Source: Lycium barbarum
Lineage: Eukaryota > Streptophyta > Magnoliopsida > Solanales > Solanaceae
NCBI RefSeq assembly: GCF_019175385.1
Contig: NC_083337.1
Span: 47,096,938 to 47,160,937, forward strand
Direction of reading: 5' to 3'
Length of the DNA stretch: 64,000 nt
The first letter of the stretch is position 1. Every line of letters starts with the position of its first letter. Both the position numbers and the translations under genes were made by a program. Below the pieces are notes generated by a model. It was not told where the DNA came from and ran no database searches. It saw nothing but the letters and a program-made list of their open reading frames with translations. This document shows positions 20,778 to 31,873 of this stretch, piece after piece.

Positions 20778-23700
20778 TGTCACGACCCAAACCCCGTGGG
20801 CCGCGACTAGTACCCTAACTGGGTACCCATACGTACCTACCTGATCGAATTCGAACCATACAGATTTTTTTTTTTTTTTTTTAAAACAGAAGTACGGAAG
20901 TAGGCCGATACAAATACGGCGTGTGCGTAACATACATATATATACATATACCTGAACACACAGACATTTACAGATAAGCCGATAAGGCTAACATACAGAC
21001 GGAACCCGTAACCCACACATCTATCTACAGGCCTCTATAGACATACAGAATCATATGACGGGACAGGGCCCCGCCGTACCCGGAATATACATACATACGG
21101 AATACACAGACGACAGAAAATATATACCAAAGATATGCTCCGGGTCAAAAGAGCTCTTCAGATAGCAGAGTCGGAAACCTACGCTGGCGGCGTCTCACCT
21201 GGTGCGTCTGTACCTGCGGGCATGTAGCGCAGCCCCCGAAGAACGGGGGTCAGTACGGAAAATGTACCGAGTATGTAAAGCAGCAACGTAACAGATATAA
21301 ACATAGTCCGAACTAGAGTCACAATAATATAACGGGCAAAATCATAAGTCAAACTGACGGACAGAGTTATGATCCAGACGGACATACAGAATCGTGTTAC
21401 ACACAAATGGACAGAATTATAGTTCGGACAGACAGACGGAATCATAATACAGACCGACGAGCAGAATCTGAATCCATACGGACATACCGAAGCAGAAGCC
21501 ATACGGACATGCAGAATTAGTCGTAACACAGACGGACAGACAGACAGTAGCATGACGGACAGAATTATGCATGCAGAGTAGCACAGAGTCATACAAAATC
21601 ATACAAAGGCGTGTGCTTTATAAATACAGATGGCACACGCATATATTCATACAGATCCCGGCCCTGTCTGAGGGCGCGGTAACAGAACCCGGCCCTCTTA
21701 GTACGGGACGCGGTGGACAGACAGAATCAAATCGGATCATATGCCATCCTGGCCGCCATCCCCATACACAGATCATACAGACATACAGATCCCGACCCGT
21801 ACGCCGAGGGACGCGGTGAACAATGCAGAGAAAATATGCACGATAACAGAACCTGGCCCGGGTCGCAGTGAAAGAATGCATTGAGACAGACACGAATCGA
21901 TAAATGAGAAACCACCTACCTACAGACTCAACATACAGACTCGATCAATCGGAAGGGTGCCAAACGGCGAGCCAAAATCAGAATATCCAGATAGTATGCA
22001 TAGCACGCGCTCATATCCTAATTAGGAAGGCACGACAGATTATCAGAATGGGATGCTCGGATGTTCAGAAATAATATTGTATAAATTACACAAAAATATC
22101 CATAATATTCACAAAATAATAGTTCAGAAGTTTTTGGAGAAGATCGGACCAAAACAGAAGTATTTTAAAAATCGTACCGGAAGTATCGGGCCTTGTGGGC
22201 CCACCTCGGACCAACCCGAGGCTACATACGTAAATTACTGATGATTGACCTTATGAGGTCACCCATACTCATTCGGAAGTGTTCCGACTCCGTTTGGGGA
22301 AGTTTTGTACAAAATCTCACTTTAAGGGCAATTTGCAATAAAATAGTTTCAATTGAATTGAAGGAATTGGAGCGGTTTTCCGTCTCGAATTCCGGGGAAC
22401 GGAGTCGGACCTAGGGCTCGCGGCCGAGCCTACCACATCCAGAACATGCCTAGGAGCGTATAGAAGTGCTTCACATACCTCGATGGCGCCTTATGCTCGC
22501 TCGGCGTCAATCCAAATTTCGTCCAAAATCTGGAAATGGTCAAGTTTACCATTGGGTTAGTTTCATTCTTTCAATACTCTATCTTTACACATAATTGCCT
22601 ACCGAAATTTCGGCAGCATTTCCTCTGTATATACGACATCCCCGAGACTTAGCTCGGCTCAATTCCTCAACACAACAGCCCAGAGAAAACATCCAAACAA
22701 CAACAAACATCAATAAACACTAATTCATACACTATGGCATTATTAGCCATCTTTCGACACAACGAGTTATTTTTCGTTTTAAACTTGCATTTCCAACCAA
22801 ACTTATTATTTTCATATCCATTATCCATCAAAATCATTACGACACACATCGGAGGCATCCATACCATATTCACATAACATTCATAAGTTACTCAAACATT
22901 CAACTTCCTATCAAATCACTACCTTCCCAATCTTTCCTAACTTCCAACATACAAGTTCATAAACACATTTTCATATTCCAAGTTCGTTATCGTCAATCAC
23001 AATTTCAAGACATTAGGCTAACGCAACATACTTTCCGACAACGACTTAACAAACAATTCTTCGTTTTGGCTTAACCATTATCCTTCAATCTACTTCACAA
23101 AGCCATAACACAATTAACATACAACCAAAATCAAATTCACATCCCATATTACACATAGTACCATACGGCCAACATACTATATTTTCCAACTCTCACTAAT
23201 TCATCCCACTTTCCTTTCTAATACAATTTCCACCATACTACAACTAACTTACACAAGAATTCAAACCATTACAATCATGCAATACATATATATGCATTCG
23301 GCCACCACCCATATTTTTTTTCAACATACAAAATTTCCATGTTTTTCCTTCATTCACACATACTACAACATACCTATATCATTTTTAACACAACAAAAGC
23401 ATGGAATCCTTACCTTTCTTCAAGTTCTTCACTTGGGGTTGAAGTTGTTTTCTTGCCAAAATCTTTACATCAACTTGTAGATAATCTTGTGCTTAGTAAT
23501 AATCTCTCAAGAGAGGAACTTTTTAAACCCAAGAATTGGCTCCAAAAATTTTTCTTTCTTTTCCTTTTCTTTCTCCTCTCACCCGAAACCCTCTCCTTTT
23601 GTTCCTTCTTTCTTGCTTTGTATTTTTTTTTTCTTGAAAGTTCTAAGGATAATGATGGATATATAATGCCACATGGAAAATTAATCCATGGGCTTGGATC

Positions 23701-23951
23701 ATGGTATGGCCGGTTGGGCCATCCCATTTGGGCCTAATTTTTTTCCTATCATTTTTTAGCCCAAAATTGTTGTCTAAAGATGGTAATTTATGGAGCAAAT
23801 TTCCAAAATTCCCTTGGCCACCTTTCGTAATTCCACACCATTAAATTCATAACCTACACATGCATACAAAGTAAGGTCCAATTGTGGCCTTATTCATCAC
23901 AAGTCAACCCACCTTGAATTTTTCGAATAAACAAAAATGTCGGATGTAACA
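20778..23951 (-). repeat. 5' LTR of the gag-only element
   Basis: 3174 bp, nearly identical to the LTR at 14662-17840. The one length difference seen is T18 versus T23. It ends GGATGTAACA next to CTTAT. Confidence 0.93.
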
Positions 23952-26428
23952 CTTATCATACCTTTACATTTACATCTAGGTGAGCCACACACTAAATCAT
24001 ACATTTCCATTCATCAATCATACTAGTCCCATTGGACAACAATACCTCTATATCATCATTGGCATCTATGCCCATATCAATGTACATAAGCCAATGATGC
24101 TAACAAAATGAAATCCAAAATATAGACTGACAAGGCTAAACACATCTAACCATATACACATGTCTACGAGCCTCTAAGGAGAGTATGTCATATCATATAG
24201 GCGGGACAGGACCCCGCTATGCCCATAAATATGTGCACAAAATAATAAGTACCAAAAGCTATAGCTCCGAATGAAATGGAGCTCCGCTATATAGTCCCCG
24301 AGAAATGTAGCTATGGATCAAGTCTGTCTCCCTGGGCACCTGCGGGCATGACGCAGCGTCCACAAACAAAAGGACGTCAGTACGAAGAATGTACTGAGTA
24401 TGTAAAGCATGATCAATATCAACATAGAAGCATAATACACAACATAAAAAAGGCATAAGATGGGAGATAATCGTATTATCGTCATAAGCACTTACTTGCT
24501 TCTAATGGGGACCTTCCATTTCTAGCACGTATTTGTGTACATACATCCATATCCGTATCCGTACTCATTTACAGTGCGTCCATAATCGTATTCATATACA
24601 TAGTCTTATTCATATTCGTATCATATTCATATACATAGCATGCCCGACCACGAAGGTTCGGTGTTTCACGTACCCGACCATGGCTAGGCTCGGTTATCAT
24701 ACATACTTGGCCAACCAAGGCTCAAGGTTACACATACCTGGCCCTACCAAGGTTTCAGGGTTATTCTTACCAACTGCAGAGGTGTGCGCGCGCGTTACAT
24801 AAATATATAAATATTCTACCCGGCCTTATAAGCTCGGGGTTCCATAATAGTCATACATAGATACATATACGTAATAACTCATAAGCATCTTTACTATTAT
24901 CATCACTATCATTATCGTCATCGCTATTATCGTCATCGCTATTATCGTCGTTATCGTATCGTTATCACTATCATCGTCGTTCATTACATCTATCCTTATA
25001 GGATTACTCATCGTATAAGGAACTTAGTACAATCGTAACATATCGAGAATCATAAGCTTAATAGCTTTTGAAGATAGAGTCATTTGGAGGACATCATAAA
25101 CACATAAAAGATTTAGAAGATTGGCCAAAGAACCATGCCTTATGAAAGAAGTGTTAGCCTTACATACCTTTCCGTTCAACTATTCTACCACTTGCATGTT
25201 CTCCTTCAACGCTCACGTTTCTATTTTCATTGAAGTTATACTATCATTAGAAATCGATAGCTAGCATACAGGACTAAAGCTAGAGAAAATTGGACAGCAT
25301 CTCCTTTATTTATACAACATTCCTCCATATCGTATATCAACTCCCAAACGTCAATAATACATTCACAATATCATAACAATAGCCTTTATTCATCCACATT
25401 ATCTATATTTCTCAATTCACTTCCAATCACCCATATCCATGGTCATGACACACGTTTACATTCATTCATATACAATGTCTATCTCATGTTCTTAAAATCA
25501 TTTATAACATATCAATATCACAACACATCAAGAATCATGACTCAATTCAAGCTATTACTCAAAATAGCACTATTCCACATTCATGACCCATTTTTCTATA
25601 TCCTTCTACAATCCAAGTATTTCAACTTTCAAATACCTTAAAAAACATGGAAATACCATATATATTACCTTAGATGTTGTAGGAACCTGCTTTGGATGGA
25701 AATACTTCACTTGAGCCAAAACCCTAGTTCATCTCCAATGAGATTTCTTGACTTGGATGATCTTTTAATGGGTTTCTTACACTTGATTCGCTTAGTTTAT
25801 GTTGTTGATCAGTAATACCTCTTGAATTCTTGTGGAATAAATGTAGAGATATGTTTTAGAGAGAAGGGGTGTGCTATGGAAATGAAATGAAATAAGACTT
25901 GGTCCCTCATTAAATACACCAATCTGTTCCCGACAAGTTCTACGGACCAACATACGGTCCGTATAAATTATACTGACCGTATGTCTGGCCGTAGAATTGG
26001 TCCAGAGAATGGTGACAATCTAGGCTTATTGTACGGTCCAACATACGGTCCGTATGTTTTATACGGCCAGTATGTTTGGCCGTATAATCCCCAGTGATCC
26101 GAAATTCGTTCTCGTCGACTCGTTTGATCTCCAATCCTTATGGAACCTTCTTAGTACTTGTTTACCACCTCATTAACAATCTAATGGATGTTATAACTCT
26201 CCTCCAAATCATTATTAAATCCTCGTTACTTGTTACTCGTAATTCCTTTTCCATACCTATCGTATGCCTTGCCTTCTCTTGGCAACTTTCTCCCCCTTTC
26301 TCGAATATCTTTGAAATCTTAATTAGGGTCATCAAATGCCATTCCGTACTTATCGAAATACCGTATACTTCGTGCTCTACATTAGTCTATTCACTGTGCA
26401 TCAACGGAAAATTTTTCGAGGTGTAACA
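23952..26428 (-). mobile_element. Family A LTR, minus strand, main piece
   Basis: Continuation of the LTR cut at 14661 (CTTAT duplicated at 23952). It ends TTTTTCGAGGTGTAACA at 26428, followed by the reversed polypurine tract TTCTCCCCACTTAAG. It includes the twin hairpin (24358-24396), the variable repeat block (about 24660-24780) and a palindrome cluster (25940-26090) with the perfect 19-mer AACATACGGTCCGTATGTT at 26040-26058. Joined length is about 2.54 kb. Confidence 0.9.
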
Positions 26429-26553
26429 TTCTCCCCACTTAAGAACATTCATCCTCGAATGTTAAGTCGTCGGGGATTCTATAAAAATTTCGCCAGAGTT
26501 CCCCTATAATATGGCACTACCATCCTGTCACAACATCCCATAATAACAATGCC

Positions 26554-27579
26554 TCACAGGGCCACAACATAATAGCAATAGAATTTGGTCACACATGACC
26601 CAAAAGCAAAAAAGGAAAACATATATACCTTAGATCTTGATATCTCTTCTTGGATTTCTTCTAAGGGCTGAAATAAATGTGGGTACTTGGATCGCATAAT
26701 TTCTTCCGCTTCCCACATCATTTCTTCTCGTTTACTGCTTCTCCATAAAACCTTCACTGAGGCCACCTCTTTGTTTCTAAGCCTCCGTACTTGCCTATCT
26801 AGTATGGCAATGGGTACCTCTCCATAAGTCAGTTGTTCCGTCACTTGAACATCATTTACTGGCACGATCCTAGTAGCATCTCCAATACATTTACGAAGCA
26901 TCGAGACATGGAAAACTGGGTGAACTGACTCCAAATCAGGAGGTAGATCTAACTCATAGGCCACTTTGCCTATTTTGTGCACAATCTCATACGGCCCAAT
27001 CGGGGAATAAGCTTCCCCTTTTTGCCAAATCTCATTACACCCTTCATTGGTGACACTTTCAAGAATACCCAATCTTTCAGTTGGAACTCTAAGTCCCTTC
27101 GACGATTATCCGCATAGGACTTTTGACGACTTTGGGCTACTAATAACCTATCTTGTATGAGCTTGACTTTATCTATGGCTTGCTGGACCAAGTCTGGCTC
27201 TATCAATTTTGTCTCTCCTGCCTCGAACCGCCCAACTGGGTATCTACACCTTCGCCCATATAAAGCCTCATACGGTGCCATTTGAATGCTAGTATGATAA
27301 CTATTGTTATAAGCAAATTCAATGAGTAGCAAGTGATCATCCCAATTACCCCCAAAATCTATCACACATGCCCGTAACATATTTTCAAGAGTCTGAATAG
27401 TACGTTCATCTTTTCCATCAGTCTGCGGATGAAATGTCGTGCTAAGGCTCACTTGGGTCCTAAACCCTCTTGGAAGGACTTCCAAAAATTAGCTGTAAAC
27501 TGAGTCCCTCTATTAGAGATAATAGATGCTGGGACACCATGGAGTCGCACTATCTCTCTAACATAAAGCTTTGCATAAT
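26554..27579 (-). pseudogene. Integrase core and chromodomain-like end of an A-element pol
   Basis: In sense direction it begins YAKLYVREIVRLHGVP just inside the integrase core, where the plus-strand LTR at 27580 cuts it off. It continues through SNRGTQFTANFW, TTFHPQTDGKDERTIQ, FAYNNSYH, the C-terminal PRYIGPYE-like region, VAYELDLPPDLESVHPVFHVSMLRK and VKVLWRSSKREEMMWEAEE. Frameshifts lie at about 27470 and 27000, and the end reads through the expected stop. The usual catalytic SDRGT is SNRGT here (Asp to Asn), so this integrase would be dead even without the frameshifts. It belongs to the minus-strand element whose LTR ends at 26428. Confidence 0.88.
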
Positions 27580-29626
27580 TGTTACACCTTGGAAAATCCC
27601 CCGTATATGTACAGTGAATAAGCTAACCAAGAGCGTAGCATATGAGATGTTTTGACGAGCAATAAAGAGTATTAGATGACCCTCGACGAGATTCTAAAGG
27701 CATACAATGTAAGGAAAGAAAGTTGCTAAGGAAAATGAATCATACGCGGTGTATCGGATAAGAATAACAAGCAACGATTTGGTGATGGCATAATGAGGTC
27801 TTAGGGATAAGCAATAACGTCCTTTATATGGGTATTGAAGTGTTAAACAAGTGTTAAGAAGGTTCCATAAGGATCGGAGATCAAACGAGTCGACGAAAAC
27901 GGAAGTCGCTTCAGTTGGCATTATACAGCCAAACATACGGTCTGTATAAATTATACTGGCCGTATGTTGGACCGTATAAGTGGAAAAAATGAAGATAACA
28001 TGCTGGACCAAATGTACATCCATACATACGGTCCGTATAAATGGTACGGACCGTATGTTGGTCCGTATAACATGGTCGGGCAGCTTTTAAATTTAAGTGT
28101 AAGGGATCTTTTTCATTCATTTTTCATTTCATCTCCCCTCTCCTCACTTCAAGAAAACTCTAGAACATTCCTTATCCCTCATTCACTAAGAGTCAAAGGG
28201 AATCCATGATCAACCACACCAAGTTCATGAAAACAAGAGTGTGAAACCCAAGTAAAGTTCATCCGCCTCAAAGAAAACCAAAAGAGGTGAGATAGGATTT
28301 TGTTCCTAGAGGAGAAACTCCACTCAAGACTTGTTCAACCATCATCCAAGGTAAGTTTCATGACCATTATATGGTTTTTAAGTTATTGGAAGGTTAAGAT
28401 ACCCGAATTGTAAAAGAACATAGCAAATGGGTCATTCAAGAGTGAATAGTGTCATGAGTGAGTGGTAGTTGAATTGAATCATGAACGTTAGTGTGTTGTG
28501 AGTATGAATATGTTATAAATGAAATGTATACCATGAGATAAGTGTGATACATAGGAAAATACGATAGCGAACCCAAAACCATAAATGTGGGGAAACATGA
28601 AGAGAAATGGTGGATCATGGCCATTGTATATGACTGATAAGTGTGATTTGCTATATTGTGATTGTTATTGTGGGTGATTGGGAGTTGATATGGAATACGG
28701 GAAAAGTAGTATAAACAAAGGAAGTGCTGCCCAATTTTCTCTAGAAATAGTAGTGCGTTCTTATAGTTGGTTAACTAACGATCGTACGAATCCTCTTTTT
28801 GAAGGTAGAGGCGTGACATTGAAGGAGAATAAGCAAACACTAAATTGCTTAAACGACAAAGGTATGTGAGGCTTAACTCTTCTTTGAAAAGGCATGAATC
28901 CATCAAGCTTTCCACAAATCCTTCTATAAGATGAAGCTTAAGAGTCCTTCTATACATTAAATCCCCTATGAGCATGATAGTGATGACAATGAGCTAGAGT
29001 CTAGAGACTCAAGAAATTGTGGCATCATGTTCCTACAATGCTAATGATGTTGTTATTGTTAACACTCTCCTTATGTTTTATTCCCTTCAAGGCGAGGCAT
29101 GATACTCGTAAATGTCCATAATACAATCGGGGGTTCACGACCTTACGTCACCCCGACATAGTATGGTTGTCTTAAAGCCTAATGAATGCTCTTAATGCTA
29201 TTGTATGTTATGAAAATAAAATGATAAGTAATGCTAACTTGTAACACTATGGGATGCATGGAACACTAAGAAATGATAACAGGATGCTATGGATTGAGAT
29301 GTATAATAATGACGTGTTGTGATTGATGTTGTGCTGATAAGATTCCACCGTGCCTAAATGGCCGGGCATGTCACCGCTAATGCGGGCTGCGTATGATTCC
29401 ACCGCGCCTATATGGCCAGGCATGTCACCGCTAATGCGGGCTTCGATGTTTACACCGAGCCGAGAGGGCCGGGCATGATCACCACTAGTGGGAGGCATAT
29501 GAGGGTTACCCGAACGCGGGTAACGATACAGATTACGATGTGATAATGTATATGAGGACGTACGTGATGATGTATGGGATGTGATAACATGTGTACTATG
29601 ATTGTGTTAAATGTGAATTGGACAGG
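27580..29626 (+). mobile_element. Family A 5' LTR, plus strand, 3' end missing
   Basis: Begins TGTTACACCTTGG inside the pol frame of the previous element; the 5 bp before it are ATAAT. It holds a palindrome cluster (27925-28075), AAGGTAAG (about 28348), GGTATGTGAGGC (about 28860) and 54-bp repeats (29337-29500). No GTCGTGACA end is seen: at about 29626 it jumps straight into pol coding sequence, so a deletion removed the LTR end, gag and most of pol. Confidence 0.82.
29337..29500. repeat. LTR repeat block, about 54-bp period, three units
   Basis: Units of GATTCCACCG...GGCCGGGCATGTCACCGCTAATGCGGGC. Each contains small inverted repeats (GCCNNNNNGGC and CCGCTAATGCGG). Confidence 0.8.
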
Positions 29627-29942
29627 TAGCATATGAATTGAAATTGCCTTCGGAGCTTGAATCAATCCATCCAGTCTTTCATGTTTCGATGCTCTGCAAG
29701 TGTGTTGGAGATCCCACAAACATTGTCCCGATAGACGATGTGCTTATGAAGAGGTGCCTATTGCCATCTTGGATAGGCAAGTGCGAAAGCTTCGAAATAA
29801 AGAGGTAGCTTCAGTCAAAGTCCTATGGCAAAACAACAATCGGGAAGAAATGACTTGGGAGGCAGAAGAGAAGATGAGGTCCAAGTATCCACACTTATTC
29901 CAACCCCCAGGAGAGATACAAAATGAAACGCCGACAATATAA
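29627..29942 (+). pseudogene. Chromodomain-like C-terminus of an A-element pol, remnant
   Basis: Starts in VAYELKLPSELESIHP...VFHVSMLCKCVGDP, then a small deletion and frameshift near 29738-29745, then AYEEVPIAILDRQVRKLRNKEVASVKVLWQ and the usual end before a TAA at 29940. It is the only coding piece left between the two LTRs of this element. Confidence 0.88.
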
Positions 29943-30099
29943 GGTATGTATGCTTTATCTTTATATTTTTGGTCGGGTGAGGCCATAGATATGATGCTAT
30001 TGTGATGTAGCCCTGTGAGGCAATGATATTATGGGTTGTTGTGACAGGTTGGTAGTGCCAAGTTACAGGGGAAACTCTGGCAAAATTTTTGTAGAATCT

Positions 30100-30156
30100 C
30101 GAGTGTTTAACATTCGAGGACGAATGTTCCAAAGGGGGGGGGGGGGGGGGGGAGAA
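30100..30156 (+). other. Polypurine tract with a G19 run
   Basis: The inverted repeat ACATTCGAGGACGAATGT (about 30108-30126) is followed by AAA, 19 consecutive G (30134-30152) and AGAA before the LTR. Related tracts in the window have about 4-8 G. Confidence 0.9.
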
Positions 30157-30414
30157 TGTTACACCTTGGAAAATCCCCTGTATATGTACAGTGAATAAGA
30201 TAACCAAGAGCATAGTGTATGCGATGTTTGGACGAGCAATAAGGAGTATTAGATGACCCTCGACGAGATTCTGAAGGCATCCAATGCAAGGAAAGAAAGT
30301 TGCTAAGGAAAATGAATCATACGTGGTGTATCGGATAAGAATAACAAGCAACGATTTGGTGATGGAATAATGAGGTCTTAGGGATAAGCAATAACGTCCT
30401 TTAGATGGGTATTG
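30157..30414 (+). mobile_element. Family A 3' LTR, first 258 bp only
   Basis: Matches 27580-27840 with roughly 8 differences in the first 100 bp, so this is an older element. It stops at 30414 after GGGTATTG, where sequence of another, minus-strand element begins; the rest is deleted. Confidence 0.85.
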
Positions 30415-31239
30415 TCATTCCAGTCATTTCTGGCACTCATTTTGCCTCGTTGCTCATCTTCCTCTAGTTTGGTCTTTCACAATTCCGTCACTTATATTAC
30501 TCGTGCTCTCAGCTATACATGTCATAACCTATTACTGCACTGTCATCTCGCTCGCTGCCTTATTATCTCCCTCTTATAATTACCTCCTTCTTTTCACGTG
30601 CTCGCTTTCATTTCCGTTACCGCATATTCTTTATTTTTAACTTTCCCTATAGAACTTTATAAGTCTTTCTCATTCGTTCTATACCCTGCCTTTCCATTTC
30701 ATGTTTGCCTTTATCCCTTAGTCACATAGATCACATCGTATCTTTTAGTCACTTCCTCACTGGACTTTACTCATTCTCATAACAATCTTCCAAACCACCA
30801 TAAGAAGGGGAACTAGAATCCGACTAGCATCACGAGGCTCCTAATGCCTGATTTACATAGTTTACCTCCAGATTGTTCTTGGGTCGTGAGCGAACCATTT
30901 AGTCCATAAATTACTTACCATATATGCTTCATACTCTTCGAATAAAAGTGAAACTTAACTGCTAAACGTTTTTGCTCTTCAACACGAGCTTTTTCTGAGG
31001 TAAAATGTGGTTGGAAAGTATCCTGGTCCGTTCAAATGATTTCCAAACTTTGCTGCTCATATTTGCTTCTTCGAAATCAAAATTTTCAAATAGGAATGAT
31101 ACCCCTTACAGTTGACATGGGAACACCTTGGTCACTGTTACTCGTAAATACTTGGTTGTCGACCCCTTTAATTTTCGCTCGCCGCTATTAGGTAACAATC
31201 TATAGCAAATGCACATACATAGGAAATTTCAACAAGGTC
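30415..31239 (-). other. Noncoding internal region of a minus-strand B element, truncated
   Basis: Pyrimidine-rich on the plus strand (purine-rich in element sense), no ORF. The 3' LTR expected to its left is missing, so this end was deleted. Confidence 0.6.
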
Positions 31240-31656
31240 TCATATACCTGTAGTCGATCGGTCTCTAGTCCGATCTGGTGATCTATAAGGCGAAGTGTGC
31301 TCCTTGTCATCATCTGCCCGCCATCTATTCATCTGGACCTCATCGGAGTCCAGGGAATGTAGATAACCAGGAAACTCCTGGTTTACCGACGACCAGGATA
31401 GGGGGCTGGAGTAATCTGTAACACTTACCGGGGTAGCCGGTCTAACGTGGTGTCCTGCCATAGGAGCAACTGGTACGGCCTCGGGGACCGCCTCTCTAGA
31501 TACCAAAAACTCTAGAGGAATTGTCGCTGGGTCCTCCGATGGGTCAGTCTCGATAGAATAACTGAGGCTCCTCTTACTCGGTCCTGGAGCCTGGGGTCCT
31601 GAATTTACCCTAGGGGCCTTCTTAGCACCCCCACTATCTGAAGCTGGCCTCTTCAT
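31240..31656 (-). CDS. Small ORF of unknown function in a non-autonomous LTR element (138 aa)
   Basis: An intact ATG frame beginning MKRPASDSGGAKKAPR, located where gag starts in related elements, about 200 nt after the primer site. It is Pro/Ser/Asp-rich with basic patches (MKRP, KKAPR, PSKRS at the N-terminus; RSPDRTRDRS at the C-terminus) and acidic ETDPSEDP and DDDKEH. There is no zinc knuckle, no gag capsid motif and no enzyme motif. It could be a rearranged gag N-terminal tail, a captured fragment, or chance. I do not recognise it; the ATG at 31656 is chosen because the longer frame has only a TTG start. Confidence 0.45.
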   Translation of the reverse strand: MKRPASDSGGAKKAPRVNSGPQAPGPSKRSLSYSIETDPSEDPATIPLEFLVSREAVPEAVPVAPMAGHHVRPATPVSVTDYSSPLSWSSVNQEFPGYLHSLDSDEVQMNRWRADDDKEHTSPYRSPDRTRDRSTTGI

Positions 31657-31873
31657 CTTTCGCAATTCCGCACCTACCTACAGGAAAATGGGTTAGAAAC
31701 AATCTTTTCTAGACTCTGGCTCTATCGCACTATCTAAGACAGAAGGAAAGATAATATCCTAAATGTCCTGTAGCTTCCTGTTTATAGATGTGGTGCACAA
31801 TACACCGATAAACAAGACTCTACTAGACACGGTCTGTAGACACTTCGAGGATGAACTGCTCTGATACCACTTT
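31657..31873 (-). other. Leader and tRNA-Met primer site of the B element
   Basis: The reverse of GCTCTGATACCA (31858-31869) gives TGGTATCAGAGC. The leader matches that of the gag-only element, including CTACAGG.CATTTAGGAT and a hairpin at 31778-31816 with outer stem TGTTTAT/ATAAACA, inner GGTG/CACC and the hexamer GTGCAC (31793-31798). Confidence 0.85.

Larger units (their letters stand above)
14662..23951 (-). mobile_element. Young non-autonomous gag-only LTR retrotransposon (TR-GAG-like, family C)
   Basis: Complete element of 9290 bp on the minus strand, flanked by CTTAT (14657-14661 and 23952-23956). Order in element sense: 5' LTR 23951-20778, tRNA-Met primer site, leader, gag 20574-19144, about 1.3 kb noncoding, polypurine tract, 3' LTR 17840-14662. 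Protease, RT, RNase H and integrase are absent. By eye the LTRs differ by about 11 substitutions in 3.17 kb plus a T-run of 23 versus 18, so insertion was recent: about 0.13 million years at an assumed 1.3e-8 per site per year. LTR elements with gag only have been described in plants as TR-GAG; this one fits that layout. Confidence 0.93.
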
